Under the pieces are notes generated by a model. That model was not told the DNA's origin. It did no database searches and saw only the letters and a list, made by a program, of their open reading frames with translations. A program made the translations under genes and the position numbers. A stretch of DNA of 6,967 nucleotides. Source: Chloroflexota bacterium. GTDB taxonomy: Bacteria; Chloroflexota; Ktedonobacteria; Ktedonobacterales; Ktedonobacteraceae. The DNA is taken from the NCBI GenBank assembly GCA_021828635.1, contig JAJZEJ010000710.1:1-6967 (forward strand), read 5' to 3'. Shown here in pieces: positions 1 through 6,668 of the stretch; within the stretch, counting starts at the first letter, position 1, and every line of letters begins with the position of its first letter.

Positions 1-1122
1 ACGCTCCGGCACGAGGGTATGGCAGCTTACGAAGTCGATCAGGGGGTGCGTATCTATCGTATTCGCGCCACTTTGCAGCACCTGCCGTTCATCTTCAACA
101 ATCAGTCTCGACCATATGCGCCGCCGTGGCCCGACCCGGAGGTGGTCCTGACGCTCAAACATATACTCAAAGAGGAGCAACCACAGATCGTACATGCCCA
201 TAACTGGCTGGTTCACTCGTTCCTGCCACTCAAGGCATGGAGCGGTGCGCGTCTCGTAGTGACGCTACACAACTATAGCATGGTTTGCGCGAAATCAACA
301 CTCCTCTACGAGGGTGCTTTGTGCCAGGGACCAGAACTGCATCGCTGTCTTGCCTGTGCCGCCGACTTCTATGGCGCGGCGAAAGGCATTCCGACGGTGC
401 TGGGCAACTGGTCAATGGGTCTGTTTGAGCGCAAAAGCGTGGATATGTTTCTGGCCGTGAGTCGGGCGGTTGTAGCTGGCAACGGTCTGGCACGGCACAA
501 ACTGCCGTTTCAGGTTATTCCTAATTTCATCCCCGATGATATCACGAGGCTATCAGGCGATGTGCAACCTTATATCAAACAGTTACCTGCTGGTGATTAC
601 CTGCTCTTCGTAGGTGCATTCAACCGCCAAAAAGGTGTCCACCTTTTACTGCGTGCTTATAGTGAACTACAACGACAATCCACTATACCCCCATTGGTCA
701 TGATCGGCTATAAAACGCCAGAGTGGGAGGCGTTGAGCGCAGATCGTCCGGCTAACACTTTTGTGCTTACTGATTGGCCACGCCATGCCGTGATGGCAGC
801 CTGGCGGCACTGCCTGCTAGCTTTAGCGCCATTTCAGGGTGCCGATGCCTGTCCCACCACGGTAATTGAGGCGATGGCAGCCGAAAAACCTGTCATCGGT
901 TCACGTGTTGGGGGACTGGTCGATCTGATAGACGATGGAGAAAATGGCTATCTCATTCCATCCCATGACCTGCTTTCCTGGCAACTTGCCATTGAGCATT
1001 TGTTAAAAGATGAGCATCTACGCAATCGCATGGGGCAAGCGGCGTTGCGCAAAGCGAACACACTTAAAGCCATGTCGATTGTTCCACGTATTGAGCGCAT
1101 CTATGCAGAGGTGGCAGCATGA
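1..1122 (+). CDS. GT4-family glycosyltransferase, 5' end missing
   Basis: This is most of a retaining GT-B-fold glycosyltransferase, expected in the cytosol or at the inner membrane face, transferring a sugar from a nucleotide donor to a growing glycan. The first ATG is at 19, but the frame is open to base 1 and reads TLRHEG before that Met. In this family such a segment follows the second beta strand, so the true start is probably some 40-50 codons upstream. Numbering from the Met at 19: HAHNW (59-63) and VTLHNY (81-86) belong to the acceptor domain; AVSRAVV (146-152) and IPNF (167-170) precede the linker; LLFVGAFNRQKG (195-206) opens the donor domain with the usual R and K; and DACPTTVIEAMA (276-287) is the catalytic-motif region, with Asp276 where the first Glu of EX7E usually stands and Glu284 as the second. 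Four cysteines (90, 102, 110, 113) cluster in the acceptor domain. The stop codon overlaps the next start as ATGA, which suggests translational coupling. Donor and acceptor sugars cannot be told from the sequence. Confidence 0.93.
   Translation, partial: TLRHEGMAAYEVDQGVRIYRIRATLQHLPFIFNNQSRPYAPPWPDPEVVLTLKHILKEEQPQIVHAHNWLVHSFLPLKAWSGARLVVTLHNYSMVCAKSTLLYEGALCQGPELHRCLACAADFYGAAKGIPTVLGNWSMGLFERKSVDMFLAVSRAVVAGNGLARHKLPFQVIPNFIPDDITRLSGDVQPYIKQLPAGDYLLFVGAFNRQKGVHLLLRAYSELQRQSTIPPLVMIGYKTPEWEALSADRPANTFVLTDWPRHAVMAAWRHCLLALAPFQGADACPTTVIEAMAAEKPVIGSRVGGLVDLIDDGENGYLIPSHDLLSWQLAIEHLLKDEHLRNRMGQAALRKANTLKAMSIVPRIERIYAEVAA
1107..1114 (+). promoter_or_regulatory. Ribosome binding site for the 1119 start
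   Basis: AGAGGTGG lies within the last codons of the upstream glycosyltransferase, 4-6 bases before the ATG at 1119. With the ATGA overlap, it supports this start and coupled translation of the two genes. Confidence 0.5.
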
Positions 1123-2996
1123 CAACATCCTCGCAAAAGTTAGTCGCCTTGATGCTGCCGGAAGTTGATACGCTGCGTGTAGCTTCGGCGCGGCCCCAAA
1201 ACCGCTGGGGCTGGTTGCCCATGCTCATCCTGAGCTATGCCATCGGTATCTTCCTGGTGGCAATGGCCTACGAAGCTGGGCGAGTGGCTGCTCCCTGGTA
1301 CGAGGTTCCGTTCTGGGTTGGTATGCTCGTGTTGTTTCTACCAACAGCCTACCGTCTCCTGCTCTCCCGGCCCACACGCAGTGAACGCATCGCGCTCGTG
1401 ACGCTGCTTGGCATCTCGTTCTATCTGGCGCAATTCCTGGAGTATCCGCTCTACTTAGCCGGTCACGATTCGTTCTCTCACTGGCGAACGGCACAAGATA
1501 TTGCAGCCACGGGACACCTGTTTCAGCATAATCCACTCCTGCCAATCAGCGCCCTCTACCCTGGCCTGGAGATTATCAATAGCGCACTCACCAGCTTAAC
1601 AGGTCTACCAGTCTTTTGGGCTGGCTTTCTCGAAATTGGCGTGGCCGAAACCATTTTTGTGCTGTCACTCTACCTGCTCTATGAACGGCTGAGCGCCTTG
1701 CCACGTACCGCGAGTCTCGCAACACTGCTATACCTGGCAAATTCGGCCTTCATGTTCTTTGATACCCAATTCTCTTACGAATCGCTGGCCCTGCCTCTAG
1801 CAACCTTCGTGCTATACACGATGAGTATGCAACGCTACGCTCCCGCCTGCCGCTCACGCAGTCTCACGCTGCTGACAATTGGCGGTATTGCCGCCGTGAG
1901 TGTGACACACCACGTCACATCGTTTATCCTGGCTATCTGCCTGCTCGGCTGGACGCTTATCCATACCCTGCAGCATCATTCGCAGCGGGAGACGGGCAGC
2001 CCAGCGGGTGTTGCCAGCATAGCTCTGGCGCTGAGCGTCGCATGGATTTTCTATACCAAAGGCATCGTGATCGGCTATCTCGTCCCGCATTTCAATAGCA
2101 CGTTCCAGCAGATCGTGCAGGTTCTTAGCGGTCACAATCCACCCCGGCAACTCTTTCATGCCGGTTCGAGCTATGTCACACCACTCTGGGAACGTGTGTT
2201 AGCCATTGGTTCGCTTGGACTGCTAGTCGCTGGCCTGCCATTCGGCTTATTACAGATCAAGCGGCGCTATGGAGCCAGCGCATTGACATTGGTATTGGCT
2301 TGCGCTGCACTTTCTTACCCAATCAGTCAGGCGTTTCGCTTAACCTCAGCTGGGGCAGAGTCAGCAGTACGCACGACCGAATTTCTGTTTTTGGGCCTGG
2401 CCTTCGTGCTGGCTGTGAGTATCACAGAACATTGGAACATAAAGCTGCCACCGCGCCGCGCCTACGTCTTGATGCTAAGCGCGTTGACGATTATTTTTCT
2501 GGGCCAGGTTGTCCTGGGTAGCGAGCCAGCCTGGGCCAGTTTCCCCGGCCCCTACCTGGTCGCAGCGGACCAGCGTTCGATTGAGCCAGAAGGTATCACG
2601 GCGGCTAAATGGGCGCGTATCCATTTGGGTAGCGGCAACCGCGTGGCAGCCGACCGCATCAATACGCTACTCATGGCTACTTACGGCTATCAGCAAGCAT
2701 TTACCTCAGTTGGTGGGCCATTACCGGTTGAACCAATCTTTGTAGCACGCAGTCTAAACGCCGGAGTGATGTCTATCATGCGCACAGACCGCATTCAGTA
2801 CGTTGTAGTCGATCAGCGTCTCAGCACCTCGCTGCCCTGGGTTGGCACATACTTTGATGACTCCCCAACCAAAAATCCCGTCACGAAGCCGCTCAGCCTG
2901 ACCGTCCTCACAAAGTTTGACCATGTGCAATATGTCAATCGCGTCTTCGATAGCGGCGATATTGTGATTTATGATGTAAGGCCGCTCACCAATTGA
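1119..2996 (+). CDS. Polytopic membrane protein, putative GT-C-type transferase or polymerase
   Basis: A 625-residue integral membrane protein with roughly ten to twelve hydrophobic segments (for example 32-51, 63-82, 91-114, 163-187, 222-237, 250-281, 298-320, 360-379, 388-403, 421-436, 447-467), then a soluble C-terminal part of about 155 residues. After the third segment comes GHDSFSHWR (115-123): an Asp with His and Arg in the first long outer loop, where GT-C enzymes using polyprenyl-linked donors carry their acidic motif. Other conserved-looking spots are QFSYESLALP (217-226), THHVTSF (263-269) and ESAVRTTEF (414-422). The C-terminal part contains DQRSIEPEG (484-492) and ends in DIVIYDV, similar to the tails of large uncharacterised membrane proteins found with archaeal and bacterial surface-glycan genes. 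Position between a GT4 gene and a flippase would suit a transferase or Wzy-like polymerase. The membrane topology is clear; the GT-C assignment is inference from loop position and context. I cannot name a family with certainty. Confidence 0.85.
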   Translation: MTTSSQKLVALMLPEVDTLRVASARPQNRWGWLPMLILSYAIGIFLVAMAYEAGRVAAPWYEVPFWVGMLVLFLPTAYRLLLSRPTRSERIALVTLLGISFYLAQFLEYPLYLAGHDSFSHWRTAQDIAATGHLFQHNPLLPISALYPGLEIINSALTSLTGLPVFWAGFLEIGVAETIFVLSLYLLYERLSALPRTASLATLLYLANSAFMFFDTQFSYESLALPLATFVLYTMSMQRYAPACRSRSLTLLTIGGIAAVSVTHHVTSFILAICLLGWTLIHTLQHHSQRETGSPAGVASIALALSVAWIFYTKGIVIGYLVPHFNSTFQQIVQVLSGHNPPRQLFHAGSSYVTPLWERVLAIGSLGLLVAGLPFGLLQIKRRYGASALTLVLACAALSYPISQAFRLTSAGAESAVRTTEFLFLGLAFVLAVSITEHWNIKLPPRRAYVLMLSALTIIFLGQVVLGSEPAWASFPGPYLVAADQRSIEPEGITAAKWARIHLGSGNRVAADRINTLLMATYGYQQAFTSVGGPLPVEPIFVARSLNAGVMSIMRTDRIQYVVVDQRLSTSLPWVGTYFDDSPTKNPVTKPLSLTVLTKFDHVQYVNRVFDSGDIVIYDVRPLTN

Positions 2997-3034
2997 TCAA
3001 AGCAGGATCAAAAATTGCATTTTCAAATACATTT

Positions 3035-3040
3035 AGGGGG
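3035..3040 (+). promoter_or_regulatory. Strong ribosome binding site for the DUF1616-like gene
   Basis: AGGGGG lies 8 bases before the ATG at 3049 and fixes that start. It sits in the 52-base gap, the largest spacing between any two + strand genes here, so this gene could be translated independently of the upstream one. No convincing promoter or terminator is visible in the gap. Confidence 0.6.
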
Positions 3041-3048
3041 AAATAGCC

Positions 3049-3960
3049 ATGAAACAGAGATCATTTGATCTATTAGTGGTTGGGATAGTGACCGTGGTGA
3101 TGGCATGTATCGCTACTTTCTTGGCGCTATACGCACAATATATTAACCTTGTAGCAATACGCCTGATTGCACTACCGTTGGTAGTGGTGCTACCGGGCTA
3201 CGCCTGTACAGCAGCCATTTTCCCACGCCGCGATCAGGGATTTGCTGAGATGCTGGTTGTTAGCCTGGCTAGTAGCTTGATTGTAGTTATCTTGCTAGGA
3301 CTACTGCTAAATCTCACGCCAATGGGCTTGCGTACTCCTTCCTGGGCTATCGCACTGTCAACCACGACGCTGTTGGCTTGCGTCATCGCGGACAAACGAC
3401 GGCGGCCCTATCCCTATCATACTGTTTTCAGCGGACGTTTTCGCCTGCAATCCGTCGGTTTCACGCTCGATCAATGGCTGATGATCGGCATGGCTGTAGT
3501 AGTAGTGGCAGGCGCATTCGCACTTTCAATGATTGGTGCTGTGCAGCAGCCGCGCAAGGGCTTTACACAACTGTGGATGCTATCTGGCAATAACACATCT
3601 ACACATAGCATGGTCCAGCTTGGCGTGAACAACCTGGAGGGTGGGCCAATGCACTATCAGCTCATCGTGAATATGAACGGCAAAATCGTGAAAACATGGC
3701 CAATGCTCGCGCTACAATCTGGTATGCAATGGCAATCGACACTGATATTACCAGCCGCACCACACAATAAGACACTACGCATAGAAGCAACATTATCGCT
3801 AGAAAACACGCCTGATACGGCGTACCGTCATGTCGTGCTGTGGCTCGGCGCAAAGCCCCCTGTCACCGCGCAAAATAGCGCGAAGTCAATACCCATACCA
3901 ACACTAAAACCAACGGTATTACCTGTACCATCGAGAATAATCCTCAGTAGACGCAAATGA
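3049..3960 (+). CDS. DUF1616-like membrane protein
   Basis: A 303-residue protein with an N-terminal membrane domain and a C-terminal domain probably outside the cell. Hydrophobic segments lie near residues 8-30, 35-58, 67-90, 97-114 and 143-165. The hallmark is RLIALPLVVVLPGYACTAAIFPR (38-60; the core is LPGY at 48-51 followed by FPR), matching the R...L..LPGY....FPR pattern of DUF1616. After the last membrane segment, FTQLWML (172-178) and LGVNNLE (191-197) match the family's F-T-x-x-[YW] and V-x-N-x-E patterns and begin a beta-rich domain to about residue 260. A Pro/Thr-rich tail (about 270-295) ends in basic RRK. Length is normal for the family. No molecular function is established for DUF1616; in archaea and bacteria it often lies beside surface-glycan genes, as it does here, between the large membrane protein and the flippase. 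The family call rests on remembered motifs; a profile search would settle it. Confidence 0.85.
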   Translation: MKQRSFDLLVVGIVTVVMACIATFLALYAQYINLVAIRLIALPLVVVLPGYACTAAIFPRRDQGFAEMLVVSLASSLIVVILLGLLLNLTPMGLRTPSWAIALSTTTLLACVIADKRRRPYPYHTVFSGRFRLQSVGFTLDQWLMIGMAVVVVAGAFALSMIGAVQQPRKGFTQLWMLSGNNTSTHSMVQLGVNNLEGGPMHYQLIVNMNGKIVKTWPMLALQSGMQWQSTLILPAAPHNKTLRIEATLSLENTPDTAYRHVVLWLGAKPPVTAQNSAKSIPIPTLKPTVLPVPSRIILSRRK

Positions 3961-3961
3961 A

Positions 3962-3966
3962 AAGGA
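3962..3966 (+). promoter_or_regulatory. Ribosome binding site with two possible starts
   Basis: AAGGA just after the preceding stop lies 5 bases from an ATG at 3972 and 10 bases from the ATG at 3977. The 3972 ATG is out of frame with the flippase and stops after seven codons (TGA at 3993-3995). The 3977 frame has a stop (TAA, 3968-3970) immediately upstream, so 3977 is the earliest ATG available to the long gene. Confidence 0.45.
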
Positions 3967-3976
3967 ATAAAATGGT

Positions 3977-5419
3977 ATGCTGTTCGATAGATTGACTACA
4001 CTAAGCTACGCATTGCTACATTCGCTGCGGCGTCGCTGGCGCAATGACTCTCTGTTGCGTAACAGCATCTACGTGATGAGTACAACGGCATTCACCGCCG
4101 GTATCGGTTATCTTTATTGGATCGTGGCAACCCATCTCTACTCTATTCAGAATGTCGGTTTAGGTGCGGCGCTATTCTCAGCGATGACGCTCACTTCAAC
4201 ACTCGCTAATCTGGGTATCGGCTCAACACTGGTACACCTGTTACCCCGACGCACAACATCCTCCGCCTGGTCGCTGGCTATCAATGCGGGCTTGGTTTTG
4301 GGAACGATTGCTAGTCTGTTAGCTAGCGGCATCGTAGTTGCCGTTCTGCCGATGGTCTCAACGCAATTCGCCGTCCTATGGCACCATGCTAGCTATGCAT
4401 CGCTCTTCATACTCGGTGTAGTGCTGTTAACAATCTCCACCTTGCTTGACCAAATATTTGTCGCGGAGCGCGTTGCAAATAATATGTTCATGCGCAACGC
4501 CGTTTTTGCGCTCTTCAAGCTACCACTAATGATAGTGATGAGCCAAATGGGTGTGCTGGGTATGCTAGCCTCGTGGGTGCTGGCTAACATTGGCTCGTTG
4601 TTGCTAGCAGTAACGATCTTGCTACCACACATGCAGCGGACATACCGTCTGGCTTTTCGGGGTATGATAGCCCAGATACGCGCCATGCTCTCTCTGCTCG
4701 TTGGCAATCATTTCATTAACATCGGTGGGATGATGCCCGCGTACCTTGTACCTATATTGGTGATTATCCGCCTCTCCGCTGTAGAAAACGCCTATTTCTA
4801 CACCACTAAAATGGTTGGCGGCTTCTTCTACATGATCTCGCCCGCCATCGCAACCGCACTTTTCGCGGAAGGGGTTCACACCGAGGGCAATGTGTTACAC
4901 AAAGCCCGCAATAGTGCGCTGATTACATGCGCCATCCTCACTCCGGCCATGCTGGCAATGTTTCTAGGCGGACACTTTGTGCTATCCCTCTTTGGCCCCA
5001 ACTATGCCCTCTATGGTCTACCGCTCCTGATGATTATGATTATCGAGACTGTGCCAGACGCCATTACCAACATCTATGTGAGCGTCTTGCGCGTCCAGAA
5101 CCATGTACGCCGCGCCGCTTTTCTCAATATGGGTATGGGTGTAACAACGTTGCTCCTGGCCTGGTTCCTGTTACCCATAGGTGGCATCGTGGGCGCTGGC
5201 GCGGCGTTTGCTATCTCACAATTTCTCGGTAGTATCGTCGCAGGGATTGATTTCTGGCTCATGGGACGGCAGCAGAGACAAAAACGCCTTGCCGTCATGA
5301 ACGCAGATACACAGCCAGACATGCACATTGCCGTCATGAACGCAGATACACAGCCAGACATGCGCATTGCTAGAAATGTAAAAAATGTATATGAAGAAGA
5401 TATGTATATTAAACGTTAG
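3977..5419 (+). CDS. Wzx-like polysaccharide/lipid-linked glycan flippase (MOP superfamily)
   Basis: A 480-residue inner-membrane protein that by family resemblance moves a polyprenyl-linked sugar unit from the cytosolic to the outer membrane face. A basic N-terminal stretch (RRRWRND, 18-24) precedes about 12-14 hydrophobic segments from residue 30 to 432. NVGLGAALFSAMTLTSTLA followed by NLGIGSTLVHLLPR (78-91) is typical of polysaccharide biosynthesis proteins of the RfbX/MurJ-like fold, and LFGPNYA (338-344) with the segment at 350-370 matches the usual second-half pattern FG..Y. Flippases of this type commonly end soon after the last membrane helix (about 432-440). This one continues about 40 residues with two copies of a 13-residue unit (439-464) and a charged tail ending in IKR. 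It lies 16 bases after the DUF1616-like gene and 28 before the next glycosyltransferase, consistent with a single operon. Substrate cannot be inferred. Lineage calls such as MurJ are less likely, given the glycosyltransferase neighbours. Confidence 0.92.
   Translation: MLFDRLTTLSYALLHSLRRRWRNDSLLRNSIYVMSTTAFTAGIGYLYWIVATHLYSIQNVGLGAALFSAMTLTSTLANLGIGSTLVHLLPRRTTSSAWSLAINAGLVLGTIASLLASGIVVAVLPMVSTQFAVLWHHASYASLFILGVVLLTISTLLDQIFVAERVANNMFMRNAVFALFKLPLMIVMSQMGVLGMLASWVLANIGSLLLAVTILLPHMQRTYRLAFRGMIAQIRAMLSLLVGNHFINIGGMMPAYLVPILVIIRLSAVENAYFYTTKMVGGFFYMISPAIATALFAEGVHTEGNVLHKARNSALITCAILTPAMLAMFLGGHFVLSLFGPNYALYGLPLLMIMIIETVPDAITNIYVSVLRVQNHVRRAAFLNMGMGVTTLLLAWFLLPIGGIVGAGAAFAISQFLGSIVAGIDFWLMGRQQRQKRLAVMNADTQPDMHIAVMNADTQPDMRIARNVKNVYEEDMYIKR
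5291..5368 (+). repeat. Two tandem copies of a 39-bp unit at the flippase 3' end
   Basis: Copies at 5291-5329 and 5330-5368 differ at one base (A at 5325, G at 5364), changing His to Arg. Each copy is a whole number of codons and encodes AVMNADTQPDM[HR]I. The near identity, including third codon positions, points to a recent in-frame duplication rather than two old domains. The DNA after it, up to the next gene, is markedly AT-rich. Confidence 0.97.
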
Positions 5420-5447
5420 AAATTTCTGCTAGAAAGGCCATCAGGTA

Positions 5448-6626
5448 ATGAAAGAAGATAAACAGCTACGGGTATGCGTTGTTGGAGCTGGTAAACGCTT
5501 TTTGAGTGGCATTAGCTATTATACCTTACATCTCGTCAATACACTGGCACAGAGTAACAGCACATCGGCCATTTTGATGCGCCATTTGCTACCAACACGC
5601 CTGTATCCAGGGTGGAAGCGCGTCGGCGAAAAGCTGACACAGTTGGAATATGATGCTACGGTACATGTCTTCGACGGCGTAGACTGGTACTGGCTACCCA
5701 GCTTGCCACGTGCGCTGGCCTTTTTGCGCCGTGAATGTCCCGACGTGGTAATCTTTCAATGGTGGACGGGAACCGTATTACACTCATACGTGCCGCTTAT
5801 GCTCGCGGTACGTATACTCGGTGGGCGTGTCGTCATTGAGTTTCATGAGGTACTTGATCCTGGCGAAGCCGCGCTCTCCATTGTCCAGCACTATGTACAC
5901 TTGATCGCGCCATACGTGCTGAACCTGGCACACGGCTTCGTCATCCATTCCGAATACGATAGAATGCTTTTGCAGGAACACTATAATCTCGGTCAGAAAC
6001 CAGTCGCGGTCATTCCGCATGGCCCCTATAACCACTATCAACAATCAGATACAGCACCAAAGCCACGTTCCACTAATCCGGCGTGCTGCAATCTTTTATT
6101 CTTTGGTCTGATTAGACCATACAAAGGATTGGTTGATCTCATTCAAGCCTTTAACTCACTTCCAGAGCAAGAGATTGACAACTATCGCTTGACGGTTGTG
6201 GGCGAGAGTTGGGAAGGCTGGAGCGAACCGGCAGAACTGATCGCCCAGAGCCGCTATCGAGACCGCATTACCTTCGTCAATCGCTATGTTGCAGACGAGG
6301 AGGTGACGCAATTTTTCGCGCAGGCCGATGCCGTCATTTTGCCCTATCATCGCTCATCCAGCAGTGGCGCGTTACACATCGCCATGAGCTGTGGGCTACC
6401 GGTCGTAGTGACGCACGTGGGCGGCCTGGTAGAAGCTGTGACCGAATACGAGGGAGCAATCACAATCCCACCCCAAGACACACAGGCACTGCAACAAGCC
6501 CTCAAACAGGTCGCTCAGTTGCGCGGGCAGCATTTCTCCGATCCCTCCTCATGGGAGCTGACAGCCACCCGCTACCACGCGCTCTTCACAAAACTTTGCT
6601 CTCATAACGTCTCTATTCTCGTGTAG
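5448..6626 (+). CDS. GT4-like glycosyltransferase lacking EX7E
   Basis: A complete 392-residue GT-B-fold glycosyltransferase, probably cytosolic. The N-terminal domain opens with LRVCVVGAGKRFLSGISYYT (7-26), a beta strand and glycine-rich loop typical of the family. VIFQWWTG (101-108) and IEFHEVLDPGEAA (130-142) follow, and FVIHSEYDR (164-172) and VIPHGPY (188-194) lead to the interdomain region. The donor domain begins LLFFGLIRPYKG (216-227), with Arg223 and Lys226 in the usual places for contacting the donor diphosphate. The later catalytic-motif region reads LPYHRSSSSGALHIAM (298-313): the Ser-Gly-Ala-Leu form, with His310 where the second Glu of EX7E normally lies. This form occurs in a subset of GT4 proteins. 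GGLVEAV (325-331) closes the site. The start at 5448 is supported by AGAAAGG at 5431-5437, 10 bases upstream. The gene is the last in the + strand run, and its stop lies in a palindrome. Donor and acceptor are unknown. Confidence 0.93.
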   Translation: MKEDKQLRVCVVGAGKRFLSGISYYTLHLVNTLAQSNSTSAILMRHLLPTRLYPGWKRVGEKLTQLEYDATVHVFDGVDWYWLPSLPRALAFLRRECPDVVIFQWWTGTVLHSYVPLMLAVRILGGRVVIEFHEVLDPGEAALSIVQHYVHLIAPYVLNLAHGFVIHSEYDRMLLQEHYNLGQKPVAVIPHGPYNHYQQSDTAPKPRSTNPACCNLLFFGLIRPYKGLVDLIQAFNSLPEQEIDNYRLTVVGESWEGWSEPAELIAQSRYRDRITFVNRYVADEEVTQFFAQADAVILPYHRSSSSGALHIAMSCGLPVVVTHVGGLVEAVTEYEGAITIPPQDTQALQQALKQVAQLRGQHFSDPSSWELTATRYHALFTKLCSHNVSILV

Positions 6627-6649
6627 GGACCGGTAAACCGATCCCTACA
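6622..6649. repeat. Palindromic element between convergent genes, possible bidirectional terminator
   Basis: TGTAGGGA and TCCCTACA flank an inner CGG/CCG stem with a TAAA loop. In a + strand transcript it gives eight pairs, one C-A mismatch, three pairs and a four-base loop. In a - strand transcript the mismatch becomes a U-G wobble, so the stem is unbroken. It lies between the two convergent genes and could end transcription or protect both 3' ends. No T-run follows on either strand, so it is not a standard intrinsic terminator. A dispersed REP-like repeat is the main alternative. The left arm contains the TAG stop (6624-6626) of the upstream gene. Confidence 0.75.
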
Positions 6650-6668
6650 TCGGCTTTGCACGAATTAA

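Noticed and set aside
2993..3021. TTGATC followed by AT-rich DNA, a possible promoter before the DUF1616-like gene; also two GATCAAA copies 11 bases apart (2995, 3006) as a possible operator.
   Set aside because: No acceptable -10 element lies at the right distance, and two 7-base copies in AT-rich DNA are easily due to chance.
5074..5367. A - strand open frame with repeated MSGCVSAFMTA segments.
   Set aside because: It is the antisense shadow of the flippase gene; the repeats merely reflect the 39-bp duplication, and no ribosome binding site or family resemblance is seen.
5369..5435. GCTAGAAA occurs at 5369 and again at 5428, a possible direct repeat flanking an insertion.
   Set aside because: Eight bases in AT-rich DNA with no inverted repeats or coding sequence between them is not evidence of a mobile element.
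6209..6607. A 132-codon + strand open frame within the second glycosyltransferase.
   Set aside because: Its Arg/His-rich composition and complete overlap with a clear GT4 domain mark it as an alternative-frame shadow.
6622..6649. Standard Rho-independent terminator.
   Set aside because: No run of T follows the hairpin in either direction, so it is recorded as a palindrome with possible terminator activity instead.
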